Assembly (NCBI GenBank): GCA_940671915.1
Contig: CALNVZ010003433.1
Span: 31,699,768 to 31,763,767 of the forward strand
Source: Paracentrotus lividus
Lineage: Eukaryota > Echinodermata > Echinoidea > Camarodonta > Echinidae
Direction: 5' to 3'
DNA length: 64,000 nucleotides
Both the position numbers and the translations under genes were made by a program. How positions within the stretch are numbered: position 1 is the stretch's first letter; each line of letters starts with the position of its first letter. Positions 13,806 through 25,197 of the stretch are shown here, in pieces. The notes beneath the pieces were generated by a model. The model was given only the letters and a program-made list of their open reading frames with translations, was not told where the DNA came from and did no database searches.

Positions 13806-14279
13806 AACCCGAAAACATAATGCCTCCGGCACCACCTTCGGTGGCGGAGCATAAAAACGGACAGTTTTGAAAAGTCTGTCAAAATTTCGTTAAATTATGA
13901 TGTCTATATTTTGATGTTAACAGATGCTCTGAAGTCTTATCTTTCAAATGCATTTAAAATAATAAGTTCGTTCATGCTTGAGCGCACACATAACGTTTGT
14001 CGGGGGCTCAAAAAAAGGCTTGCGCACAAAATGGAAGAAAACGAGAAATACGATCATCAGACTTTTTGCTAATCAGCAGACTTCCTCAAATAACCTTTCA
14101 TTATTTTGGAACTTATTTTGAATTATGCTTTCAAAATCATTTACAAAGCTATTCATTTACTTGAATTGTTTTTTGTTTTGTTCTTTTTTTGTTTTTTTTT
14201 CACATGTTAACATGTTATCTTTTAGCACAGAATATTCCTTTAAACTAAAAAAAAAAAAAAAAAAATGTTGTCAACCCAA

Positions 14280-14520
14280 GAAAGGGATTGATTGGTTGGT
14301 TGATTATTTGATTGATTGCTTGCTTTGTTTGTTCGTTTTTTGTTTGATTGATTGATTGATTGATTGTTTGATTGATGGATTGATTTATTAATTGATTGAT
14401 TGACTGAATGAATGGATTGATTGATTGAACATTTTGAATGATTGATTAATTCATTTTTCTTTGAATGATTGATTGATTGATCGATTACTGTTTGAATGAT
14501 TGTTCAAATGATAATGATTA
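14280..14520 (+). repeat. Degenerate GATT/TGAT tetranucleotide repeat in foldback loop
   Basis: Repeated GATT units with interruptions occupy the left side of the foldback loop. The complementary CAAT run lies at about 14710-14732 in the right arm, so the tetranucleotide belongs partly to the inverted arms and has expanded on the left side. Confidence 0.75.
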
Positions 14521-14702
14521 AATCGTTGGAAGAATCCTAGGAAATCGACTCAAAAGACTGGACATATCATTGATCAGTGTAAAGTAACAATCATCCGAAT
14601 GGAGTACCTGATTCAGAATACCCTTTTGAATTTTAACGAAAGTTTTTTTTTTTTTTTTTTCCCCGACAAAACTTTCCGTGTTCGCATAAGCAGAACAAAA
14701 GA

Positions 14703-14733
<31 letters not shown>

Positions 14734-15220
14734 AAACAACCAACCTAATCCCCTTTCTTGGAGTATGAACAACAAAAAAAAAACAACCTAATCCCCTTTC
14801 TTGGGTCGACAAAAAAAAAATTAAGTTTGAAGGAATATTTATTGCAAAAAGATAACATTTTAACATAAAAACAAAAACAAAACAATTAAAGTAAATAAAT
14901 AGCTTTGTATCTGAATTTCAAATCATAATTCGAAAATAATGGCAAAGATATAGAAAAAGTTTAGAGGAAGAATGCTGATTAGCAAGAAGTCTGATGATCA
15001 TATTTCTCATTTTTTCCATTTTGTGCGCAAGCCTTTTTTTGAGCCACCGATAAAAATGTTCTGTGTGTGCTCAAGCATGAACGAAACTTATTTTTTTAAA
15101 TTGCATTTGAAAGATAAGACTTCAGAGCATCTATTAACATAAAAATATAGACATCATTATTTGAAACAAAATTTTGACAGACTTTTCAAAACTGTCCCGT
15201 TTTTATTGATACGCACTGTA

Positions 15221-15964
15221 TAGGCTGAATATTACTGACAAAATGATTTTAAAACAGTTCATGTATATATATGAGTGAACACTACACTATTTGCCCAAGA
15301 CAACCATGCTGGAAAGAGCACAGGGCCCCACATTTTAAAACACATCACACATCACTAAGTGTAAAAACTTTTAGTACCGAAACACTACAATCAGCTTTTA
15401 ATGCTTTCCATGATAAATGGAGGAGGAAGCACCACACAAACAACATTTGTTGAGCTTTGAACACTATATGCTTTTTCTTTCCTTTTTTTTTGGCACAGTA
15501 TCTTTCCTTTTTTTTGGCACAGTATCAAAAATGATTTTTAAACATTACAGTTTTCAAGAAGTACTCTCCATACTTCCCAACCTGGGTATTTACTTTCCAT
15601 ACACATTTAGGCTTTGACATGCAGAATGTTGGCTCTGTGTATTTAATGAGCCTAGTGTGCTCTGCTTCTATCATCATAAATTATCTGTTTTAATGAATAA
15701 GTATTGATCGCAAGGCTCTTATACACATGACGTAATGGGAGCCCCTGTTCAATGCATTAAGTACCCTCTTAATCACTAACACTGTTATAAAGCCAACATC
15801 TCATACCTCGGTTTAAAGGGCGATTCCAAGCAAAGTGTCCAGTACAACACAATGTTTGTTTCCATTTATTCAATCCAAAGACATATTTTTGTGATGTGAC
15901 CGTAAAATGGATGTTACAAATGTGAAGCAGTAGGGCCTAGTCATAATTTTCATATGTCCAACAA

Positions 15965-16008
<44 letters not shown>

Positions 16009-16869
16009 CTTTTGGATGACAATAAGTGTAGAAAAAAGAGTGATATATCGCATCCACCATTCTGTATAGAATTACCCTAAAAATGCTAATTCTTTATTAT
16101 ACAAATAGCTATATCTGACGCTAAATTTAACCATGATACAATAAATTAAGCCCCAATTTTCACTTTTGAAAGTTGTTTCATGATACATTTTGTCTACATA
16201 CATTATCTGTATTGATTCACAAGGCTTGTATGCAGATGACATAACAGGACCCTGTCTTATAATAAGTACCCACTTAGTCTGACAAACCATGCATAAAGAT
16301 GTCAGCCAAAATGATGGAGTGTCAACAACTGTTTCTGCCTCAGAATGCTTGGTGTTTTTGCAACAACTGGATTTATACTTTTTACCCCTATCTTATGAGA
16401 ATCTTTTTGGCAGTACTATATTAGTTCATTCAAAGTTCACCATCGTTTTGACAGAAAATGCTAATGTAAACCCCCTCTGACTCACATTTAATTTTCCTCT
16501 AACTATTACATCTACATGTGGGCCTAAATAATAATCATAATATAAATATTACAAATGGCTTATTGCATTGCAAACTTTAGAGAATTAAAAACTGTGTCTT
16601 TTTACTTTCATAACAGGTTACCCTATGCTGGATACAGTTGGAAGGTTAGTCCATCATATTATGTTCATGATATTGATAATAATCGTTAACATCGTTTTGT
16701 GGTATTATGTTTGTATCGCCATTGGCATAAAAAGCAGTTAACTCAAAATTGTTTAAGTGTTTCTCTTGTTGGTGGCAGCGGTGGGATCAACTTCAGGTCA
16801 TCAGAAAGCTGCTTTCAACTCAAGCAGATAGTTGGTATCGTGATTGGTCAACTTAATGTGAAATCAAGT
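15221..16869. other. Non-coding DNA with a diverged direct repeat and a poly-A run
   Basis: A block starting GTATTGAT and containing AAGGCT, an ACATGAC-type word and AAGTACCC occurs near 15703 and again, diverged, near 16208, in the same orientation about 505 bp apart. A small 24-bp tandem duplication (TTTGGCACAGTATC core) lies at 15480-15527. No supported gene. Confidence 0.5.
15966..16005 (+). repeat. Poly-A homopolymer, 40 A
   Basis: Uninterrupted A run following ACAAC. It could be a retroposed tail, but no recognisable retroposon body lies immediately upstream. Confidence 0.9.
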
Positions 16870-17340
16870 TTAAAGCTGGTGTATAGTTTCGGGAGAAAGA
16901 AAAATTAATTTTGATTCACATTAAGATAAATTATGAAAGATTGAATCCAAGAACTATAATAAAGCAAATTATAGTACTTGAAATCTCGTTTTAGTGTCTT
17001 TATTTCATAATATAAGGATAAAAAAAGGTAAGTCGGGGACCCGTCTCAGGTTAGCGCTCACGTGGAAAACCGATGGGGATTCTCTTGTGTGGGTGTTACA
17101 CTCAGATCGTTCGCACTAATTCACGCCGTAACCTCTGGCCTGCGAACTTGTCAGCAGAGGTCTAAACGGCAGTTAAATTACCCTTCATTCAAACAAATTC
17201 AATGAAATTCATCGGAAATAATGAAAAGGAAGTCACAAGATCTCTCACATTCTTTTAGTGCAATGTGGACAACATGTAACTACTATTGATCGTTTTGTGC
17301 CAATTCCTTTTTGTTACCAAAACTATACACCAGGTTTTAA
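16870..17340 (+). mobile_element. TTAA-flanked MITE, intact reference copy (copy A)
   Basis: Begins TTAAAGCTGGTGTATAGTTT and ends ACTATACACCAGGTTTTAA, so the termini are inverted repeats and both ends carry TTAA. TTAA target duplication is typical of piggyBac-type elements, although the termini do not begin CCC as many piggyBac ends do. The interior contains a shared block around GATGGGGATTCTCTTGTGTG. It has no transposase frame. The same family occurs at 24079, 25536 (reverse) and 33680. This copy shows the uninterrupted sequence at the point where copy C carries an insertion. Confidence 0.75.
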
Positions 17341-18122
17341 CAATGACTTGAATCTATTAGGCATTATGGGAAATGCTGCAAGAGCAAGAAAGAAGCAAAC
17401 AATAGAGCAATTAGATCAGATGAAACTATCAGAATCATTTCCTCTAGTGCTTATTCATGTTAAACCATTAATGATGACTCTACATGAGATATAAAAATCA
17501 ACTGCTCTATTTCAGGCAACCTATTCTCTTGTTTAGTTCAGCACATTCAAAAAATGCATCCAAATAAACAATTCTATACTTGCTCTCCAGCCTGACCATG
17601 TCTAGTTTATTCCCCTCCCCCACCCTCCCTCCTCTCTCTCTCTCTCCTCTCTCTCTCTGCTCCTCTCTCAGGGCTCTTTTTAATTGTTGTTGCTTATTCA
17701 ATTCAATCTCCATAATGCATTGTGATATGTATTTCAAAAGATCAATCATTTATCCCATTTCCAATCTTATTCTCTTTACCAACCCTCTCTCCCTCTATCT
17801 CTAACTCTCTCAATCTCTCCATCTCTTTTGAACTCTCAACCTCTGTCTGTATGGTAGGGTGATCTATCTCTCCCTCTTAGCTTCCCTACGCACTCTGTAC
17901 AGGCATGTTGTGTATGGCCATAAGTGCATAACTTCACTACATGTTCCTGTAATACAGTAGGCTTCAGCTTCCAGGCTGACCTCACGATCCTCTACATGTA
18001 GTTCTCATCCACAAACCCATGTCATTTTCAATGCATATAAAAAATGGTCTAATCTTTAAACCAGCAGGTAAACCATGTCACCCAATTAAAAAGAAAAAAA
18101 AAACATTTAAACAATCTTCAAA

Positions 18123-18410
18123 TGGAGTAATTCCAGACAAATCCTCGTTTTCCTCTTTAGACAGCCATTTTTTCATTTCTACAGCTCCAAGAAGAGCATA
18201 ACTTGAAATTGTTCATTCCTTGATTTTTACTTCAAGAGGCAGGTTAGCGCAATGGCGAATACATTCAAAAGTGTTCTAAAAGAAATAGGTATAAAGTTGC
18301 TCATCAAACTAAAATGTTACATTTTTTATACATTTTAAATGGAATAATTTTACAGACAAATTCTTCTTTTTCTCTCTTTAGACAGCCATTTATGCATTTT
18401 AACATTGCAG
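18123..18410 (+). repeat. Diverged duplication around a TTTAGACAGCCATTT block
   Basis: A segment of about 65 bp running from ATGGAGTAATT through ACAAATCCTC to TTTAGACAGCCATTT (18123) recurs with changes at about 18339, some 216 bp downstream in the same orientation. Confidence 0.6.
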
Positions 18411-18573
18411 CACATTCAAATCTACTACAGACTGTTGTCAGTTTAGCATTCAAAGGTTATAAGTTTTAATACCAACGGTAGGCTCCTTGAAATGTAAGTA
18501 ACATAAAGTCTGTGGGTTCATACTAATCTTTCTTTGCTCAAGGATGAGATGGTGACCGTGATCTCCTCCAAAG

Positions 18574-19075
18574 CACCACTCTCTAAATTATAAGAGTCAA
18601 TCATGTAGCAAAGTATCTGTGCAAACACACTTTGCTAATCAAACATTCAGCCTCCTAAGCAACAGTAGGACGTTATCTCATTTACTTTCAACAGAGAATG
18701 TCTTTCTGACTCTCAGCGGATGGCTGAGGATTATCTTATTATCATGGTCCTGTTAACAATTCAAATACATGTTAACTGTAAGTCAGAATGTCAATCCATG
18801 TTCTAAAAACCAAATTTAACATGATCTTGTCCGAACCACCACTCTCTAAATTATAAGAGTCAATCATGTGGGAAAGTATTTGTGTAAACACACTCTACTG
18901 ATGAAACATTGGGTCTGCTGAACACCAGTAGGACAATAGACTCTATAACCTAGGCCTATAGTACATAGTGAATGCCCTTCTGCTCATAAGCAGGTAATCA
19001 TCTGATTATTACAGTTCTTTTAACAATTCATCCGCATGTATTAAATCAGGCTTCTATTCCACAAATTGATATCAA
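18574..19075 (+). repeat. Two-copy tandem duplication, period 263 bp
   Basis: CACCACTCTCTAAATTATAA at 18574 recurs at 18837, followed in both copies by GAGTCAATCATGT, an AAACACACT block, a CAGTAGGAC block and a TTAACAATTCA block. Divergence is moderate, so this is an old local duplication. Confidence 0.75.
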
Positions 19076-20372
19076 GGAGAGTCAAAAGAGGCTGAAAAAG
19101 TGCCAAAAAGTTGTTAACTTATTTGAGGTACAATACAGATCCTGTAAGACATTTAAATGCAATCCTTTTGAGGCCATTATCATCTACATTAATGAATGGG
19201 GAAAAAATTTTGTTCATGAATAACCAAAAGGAAAGGTGAGAATGGCTTTTTATTCATTTAAATAGCTCTGTCAAGATATATCTAAACATTTCAACTCAAC
19301 GTCAAATCATCTTTTTCATTAAAGAAATTACGGGAGCACATTTGTGAAAAAACAGGTCAGTCCATCATATGTCATTTAGATAGTTATAAAACAAGGGACG
19401 ATGCAATGTGTTAAAAATGGTACATAAGCCAAACTGAGCCAAATTTCAAGATGTTTCTAACTAGTTGAAAAACACGAGACACCACCTTTAAGACGTTAGA
19501 TCAAATGTCAACAGAGCAGCCATGTGGAAAAGTCGGTGGCGCTATATCCATCTCAAGGGACATCCACATTTAGAGACATAAATCTAATTAACCCACGTCT
19601 TACTGAATTACCATGAACCTCCATAAATACCACTGAACTTCATTACAGTTGGGCTTCAATGGCATTGACAGGGTTAAACTCTACTATGGGAATTGCAGAA
19701 TAATGCATTTTGTTCAGGCACTTTGAGATCTGCATCTAAATGCATGTGCCTCTAGTATGAGCCCATAAAAACACATTTAGCACACCATTGAGGCAAACAA
19801 AATTCTTTCCTTGTATGAACATCATATTCAGTACATTAGCGCAATGAAGCGCATGCACATGTACAAAGGTTTTGGGGGAAAGGAAAAAAAATAATGTGAA
19901 AGCATCTACTGGTAATAGATATATCTGGATGATTGCTTAATAACCTTATTCCATAACAAGGTAGAACATTTAAACATTTAGTTCAATGCATAAAAACTAT
20001 AATTTAATGAACTTTTAAAACAAAAGGTATGTAAGTGATATATTTTGTAAGCAACCTCAGGAACTTTGGTCGAATTTTCAGAGTATTTTTGTTGGTTTAA
20101 ATTCTTCACTTAATCAGTACAGCTTTCATTCATTGTTGTTGGTTAATACCATCATCAAAACTGATATCGCACATCTCTGCATCTAGTCAGATCTCACAGA
20201 AAATCCTTGTATCGGGAGCAGGGGATGTATATTTTGATTAGGAGTTGGCTGTCGCCCAACACAGGCTCCTGGACATGTACATGTATGTACAAGTACATGA
20301 GTGACCAGGGCTTAAAGTTTGTACTCGAAAATGTAGTAATTAAGAATAAATGAAAGATAAATTCATATTTAC

Positions 20373-20444
20373 CAGAGCCAGGTTGAGTCTGTATTCAATC
20401 CAGTCCTCCAGGAGAATCTCAGTGTTACCTTTCCTTAAAAACAT
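20373..20444 (-). CDS. Candidate internal coding exon, minus strand, unknown protein
   Basis: On the minus strand a pyrimidine tract (CTTTTCTTTTTTTCT, near 20490) is followed by a first AG ending TTCTTCAAG. Then come 72 open bases starting ATG and ending CTCTG, followed by the splice donor GTAAAT. The frame reads 24 codons in phase 0-0, starting MFLRKGNTEI and ending WIEYRLNLAL. Its composition is amphipathic and unlike the low-complexity frames nearby. I do not recognise the protein. It could be an internal exon or, since it begins with ATG, a first coding exon. It is short enough to be chance. Support comes only from splice signals and composition. Confidence 0.3.
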
Positions 20445-22287
20445 CTTGAAGAACGAAGGTGTATCCACGGGTCAAATAATTAATCCAGAAAAAAAGAAAA
20501 GCAATTGAAATTAATCAAAAGGCAAGACCTCCACAGTATGTACATGAACAGATCCGGTTCCTTTTAATTTCACACTTGTAAATAACTAACAATAATTCTT
20601 TTTCAAGAAAATGTGATCCTCCAAATAGATTTATGTTTTCCAGAAGAAAATTACAAGTCCTGAAGATAAGATACATAAGAGTAAGTTCCCATTGAAAGAA
20701 ACAAAAAAGTGATGCATCTCCTGTCTTTAAACACAGGCATGAGACAATTCCATTCAGCATAAAATTGCATGGGTCAAAATTCAAGAGTAGGTTTCAGGAT
20801 CGAACTTCCTAGATGTAGTAATAGGTTTCTTCTATTAAAATACGTCCATGGTTCTCCTCAGCAAAAGGGTGAGGGATCATCCAAAGTTTTAGAAGTAATA
20901 AAGAAAAAAAAACAGCTCACTATGTTCACATAGTAATTGTTCATTCACAACAAGACACAAAAATATATACTATCCAGGGCGAATGTCCAAATTACTAATT
21001 GAACTTCAGATCAATCCACAAGCATGAAGACTATAGGCCTACCAAAGGTCCTTGGATATGCCCTTGGTCCAAGTACAAGTTATTAAATGGCAATCAAAAC
21101 CTAAAAATAGCTGACCAACTGTTCCATGGTGGTTTCAAACATCCAGTTCAATATATTAAGGAGAGGAGAATAAAAAGTGTGAAAGCAACGTGGCTATAAT
21201 ATAGCGACGACAGATATACAATTCCTTGATGTTATGTTTTTAACCCAATTCAGGAAGAAGATAGGGAGTTCTGATGTAGCGATTCTAAATCTTCTATGGC
21301 CAATTCTCGTGTTTTTCACTCCTAAACTTGTGTCCAGAACTAAACTAAATCCTGTGACCATCTGAGAATAATGAAATGAGGAAGGACAACGCTGAAATCC
21401 CAAAAGGGGGTCCAGATGACAACAACAAAAGTGACTGGTGTATTCCCCTATCCCCATCAAACGATCATCCAATCCATATTTGCAATGGAAGAAACTTGTC
21501 AGTCAGCCAAGGCTAGTTACTGGTTGACTTCTTACAAGAAATGTCACTAAACACTGAAATAAACCTCAATACAGTTAAAGTTGAACACTCTTCCAGATGT
21601 TCTTGGCGGCGTCGACTCCAAGACGCTTGAATTGAAAATCAGTCCCACAAGAAAGACTTGCAGAGACACGTAACTTCAGTTACACTCTTCTCAATTTCTG
21701 GCATTGAACCTTAGAATTATCCTAGTTGCCTTCAGGTATTAAACAGAGTCCATACATGGACATAAAGCCTGACTAATGCTGAGGGCGATTAGAGCAAAAC
21801 TGATCCTTTAAAAATCCTGCTCTCTCAATGCTCAAATAATAAATCGTACAAAAAAAAACTCCCAAAAGTGATAATTCATGTTTACCCTGGTCAGCACTTT
21901 TGAATGAACCTTAAGTTATAGTCGAGTTGAAATGTTCTCAAAATTCAATTTTGGGTACTTGCAGTGAGATGTATTCTAAAATTGAAATTTGTTCTGAAAT
22001 AAAGTAGAAATTATGCTTCCTCGTTTTCACAACAACATCTGCACAAGTGTGAATACGCCAACTTAAATCTCCGCCCCTTGCAAAGCTAGACTAGTAGTAT
22101 TCAAATGGGAATAGTAGTAGGTCTGTAGTTGTAGGCTAGTCTGTGACACGTCCTACTTCATTGGCTTGCTAAGAAGTTGAAAAGAGACAAAGTTAATGTC
22201 TTTAGCAGTGATGCGATGAATAGTCGTACTCAAGAAAACTGCAGAAATTGGTCAGATGCGAAACAAGAAGATGGCTTAAGACCAAAA
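20445..22287. other. Non-coding DNA, possible exon fragment not resolved
   Basis: Mostly AT-rich. A CpG-bearing stretch at 21603-21635 is open on the minus strand in two frames but lacks a convincing pair of splice sites. Nothing else is supported. Confidence 0.45.
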
Positions 22288-24906
22288 TCCTTTGTCAGTA
22301 GCCTACATGAATCCCATCTTTGTGTAGGCCTACATGTACATTGCATTGGTTCTTTGTTGGTGACGTCCATGGACAAAGTTGTTAAAGGCAGAAATATCCA
22401 AAAACAGATTCTGGTCCAATAAACAGGGTGTAATACAAAGTTTCCTTTTATCCAGTTGTTTGGTCGCGAGCACCAAATAACCTAGAAAATCATTGATTGA
22501 ATTATATTTTGAAGACGTTGCTCTCAATCTCTAACCTATTGTCGAGTATTCCAGTTAAACCATAGGGGTACTGCACTTACTGGACACACAATCCTAGAAA
22601 TAATCCTTGCTCCAAAGACACTGAAAAGTGAAGATAAATCACTGCATATTCCCCATTAAATACCAAAATAATTGAACAATACATATATTTCTCTCTTTAT
22701 AGAAACTCCAAAAGAGCTATTAAGAACGAACAAAAAGTTTTCCCAAACGCAATAAAGCAGCATTTCATATAATGTATCCCAGGGCTGTAGATGTCAATGG
22801 AGTCCCAGTCTCTGTATAGCCATGGTCTGGTCTATCTGCTATGGTTAATGAGTGCCCCTGCTGATAATTGGACCAATGATAAGTGAAGTTCATAACCAGT
22901 CCATACATATCAGCATCAATTAGTTTAGCAATGGTATGTCCAAAATTTCAACACATGTAATGAATTGACCACACAATGAAATAATGAAGGACACATTAGC
23001 CTGTCACACTGAAGAGCCCTGGCAAAAAAAAGGAATAAAAAGTCTGTTCAGAGATCTTCAACAATTCCTAGTGTGCACATATTTCCAACCACAAAATAAC
23101 AATCAAGTTTCCATCAAATACATCAAGTGTTCCCATTTAGGACACTGTATTAAACTCCTGGAAGGTCTATGTATCAGGAACCTGAGTCCAATTTATAGGA
23201 AGCGTGCTTAGCTAGAAATCAGTGATGATACAGTGTAGTTATTCTCGTTTTTCCTTTGATTGAATGTTTCACAAGTAAGCGTACGTTACCAGTATGTAAA
23301 ATTATTATCAATTTCTTTGTCAATTTGAGTAGCAATCAAACTCCATTATGAAATGCAAAAAAAGACACAGATATTCCAAGATTCAAAATTGAAAGATTCC
23401 ACACTTTGAGAATTTGTGAGCAAATGAAAGAAAAGTTCTCTCGACCAACCCTATGGTTCTTTGTTTCGTTGACACACCGTCACGCCTGAAAGCAACAATA
23501 TTATGACAATTATAGAAACCGGTCCATCCTCGTTACAAGAGACATTCAACAAGCCATATTGTCCATGGTGTCAGGTTCAATAAGACCCCTCACACCTCGA
23601 TGGGGCTGGTCTAAAATATTTTTAACCCAATGGAGACTGGGCTTGAGTATATGTGGGCTAAAGATGTAAATCAGCTTAAACAGATACATCGTAAGAGGGG
23701 ATATCTATACCCTGCTACATTCAAAGGGGGAGATGAAATTAACAGATTAAAGAAATTCTGATAAAAAGGAGTCTGGAAGTGAATGAAGAAAATGATTAAC
23801 TACACACTGGTAACTTTATGATTTTTTGATAATAGTTATTGATTTTTTACCAATTATTACAGGTGTCTTGCTCATTAGAGTTATTATCTGACCAGTGTGA
23901 ACAAATATGAGGCGTGCATGGAGTTCAAGGTGATATTCTACTTCAAATAACACTTTTAAAGTTGACCCTCATGCAGTTCACCAAATACAAAGAGCCTTGG
24001 GTGAATTTGATCTACATGTAAGTAGCCCCCTATTTTCATTCTTGAACCCATACATATTTTGAAGAATCCAAAACAAATTTAAAGCTGGTGTATAGTGTTG
24101 GGAGAAGGAAAAATTTAATTTGGATTCACAGTTAGATAATATGAAAGCCTGAATCCTGTAAGCTGTAACAAAGAAAGTTATATTACTTCTGGAATCTCGT
24201 TTTAACGTCTTTAATTTCACGATACTTATGTAATAAAAAAGATAAGACGGGACCCGACACAGCTTTGTGTGCCTATAGGCGTTCACATGGAAAACCAATG
24301 GGGATTCTCTTGTGTGGGTGATACACACAGATCGCTACGGTCATTCATGCGGGAAGTTCGGGGGACAGGACAACCAGCAAAGGTCTCAAAAACCGTTACA
24401 ATTGTGTTTGGATTCAAACATTTCACTAAATTCACCGGAAATCGTGAAAGGAATATCACAAAATCTCTCACACATGTCTTTTAGTCGCAATGTGAACAAC
24501 ATGAGACTATATTTAATCGGTTTTATGCCGATTTTTTTTTTTGTTACCAAAACTATACACCAGGTTTAAGGTACTTGTATTTGAAAAATATGATTCAAAT
24601 TCCCATAAATTTGTGAGAAAAGCCTTATGCTAGATACATATATATTTTTGGTAAATCATTTTCTCTGTATGAATATGTTCTTTTAGGATTTTCATATTTG
24701 ACGTTTATAATACGAAGGAATTGCGGTGTTTTAGAAAATATTTTTCTCAGAAAAAAGTTTTATTTATCTGAAATCCAGACATGTACAATGCAATAATGCA
24801 CCCATGTTAATCATTGATTTTCTGTGGTCAATTTGGTTCATAGTCTTAAAATACAGACTACATTTCCGGAGCCTGAAAATCATCTGTCAGTTTCAACATG
24901 CTTCCT
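22288..24906 (+). repeat. Left arm of a 2.6-kb inverted duplication
   Basis: Read as reverse complement, this arm matches 25198-27799 nearly throughout. The outer edge (CCTTTGTCAGTAG) corresponds to CTACTGACAAAGG near 27799. The inner edge (CAACATGCTTCCT) corresponds to AGGAAGCATGTTG at 25198. Differences are largely single-base indels plus substitutions. The arm stops exactly at the gap. It contains one copy of the TTAA MITE. Confidence 0.85.
24079..24569 (+). mobile_element. TTAA-flanked MITE, copy B (in left palindrome arm)
   Basis: Starts TTAAAGCTGGTGTATAGTGT and ends ACTATACACCAGGTTTAA. The interior shares the GGGGATTCTCTTGTGTGGGT block and the TCACAAAATCTCTCACA block with copy A, but is more diverged from A than from its mirror copy in the right arm. 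The inverted duplication therefore happened after this insertion, or is an assembly duplicate of it. No transposase frame. Confidence 0.75.
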
Positions 24907-24931
24907 NNNNNNNNNNNNNNNNNNNNNNNNN
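24907..24931. other. Assembly gap, 25 N
   Basis: Exactly 25 N, the same length as the other gap in this window, so it is a placeholder of fixed size rather than a measured distance. Confidence 0.98.
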
Positions 24932-25197
24932 TGGTAGCAGACTAGTCTCCTCTCCAGAAATGTGCCAAAGTAGAGCTTGGTAATCCTCATGACCAAGATG
25001 CTGTACAGAGCTGGAGGGCGGGGGGGGTGGGGGGGGGAGGCTTTTAGCTACCCCCACTTTTTTCAGAAAATGTTTACAAAAAACAACCAACCCTTGTTAT
25101 TTTTTAAATTGCATATTCAGTCCTCTTCCCCTTTGCTTACCCCCCCCCTCCCACTTTCAAAAACGCTCTATGGCTCCTGGTAATGCTTCACATGAGT
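24932..25197. other. Unpaired spacer of the inverted duplication
   Basis: About 266 bp with no counterpart in the left arm, including G runs (25020-25040) and a C run (25140-25149). The homology of the right arm begins only after it. Confidence 0.75.

Larger units (their letters stand above)
12353..13850 (-). mobile_element. Pearl/Tsp-like, Helitron-related non-autonomous element
   Basis: The body is a tandem array of ~145-bp core units followed by an ACGG tetranucleotide microsatellite, the arrangement described for pearl elements of bivalves and Tsp elements of sea urchins. Read on the minus strand, the left boundary ends in CTAG, preceded nine bases earlier by a perfect 6-bp-stem hairpin with a 4-base loop (12366-12381). 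This matches the CTRR end plus 3' hairpin of Helitrons. At the other end a second GC-rich hairpin (about 13823-13849) abuts the boundary. ATAA occurs at 12349-12352 and again at 13851-13854, which may be a 4-bp target duplication or chance, since Helitrons normally make none. No Rep/helicase frame is present. Orientation is inferred from the CTAG end. Confidence 0.7.
12337..15218. mobile_element. Long foldback DNA element with TA flanks, interrupted by a later insertion
   Basis: Outer ends CAGGGTGTATCAATAA (from 12337) and, on the minus strand, CAGTGCGTATCAATAAAA (from 15218) lie inside TA dinucleotides, as in mariner/Tc1-type elements. The arms are long: 13851-14310 matches the reverse complement of about 14730-15205 through ACAGTTTTGAAAAGTCTGTC, AAGCCTTTTTTTGAGCC and AACCAACC blocks. 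The centre holds a GATT/AATC repeat loop. The left arm is split at 12352 by the element at 12353-13850. Without that insert and its 4-bp duplication the element is about 1.38 kb. No transposase frame is present. Confidence 0.75.
17341..20372. other. Non-coding DNA with CT-rich tract and local duplications
   Basis: CT-rich sequence occupies about 17590-17850. The frames at 17507-17804 are artefacts of it. Two local tandem duplications are listed separately. No gene is supported up to the candidate exon at 20373. Confidence 0.55.

Noticed and set aside
24893-25090. Minus-strand frame crossing the 25-N gap
   Set aside because: Gap length is a placeholder, so the frame across it is meaningless.
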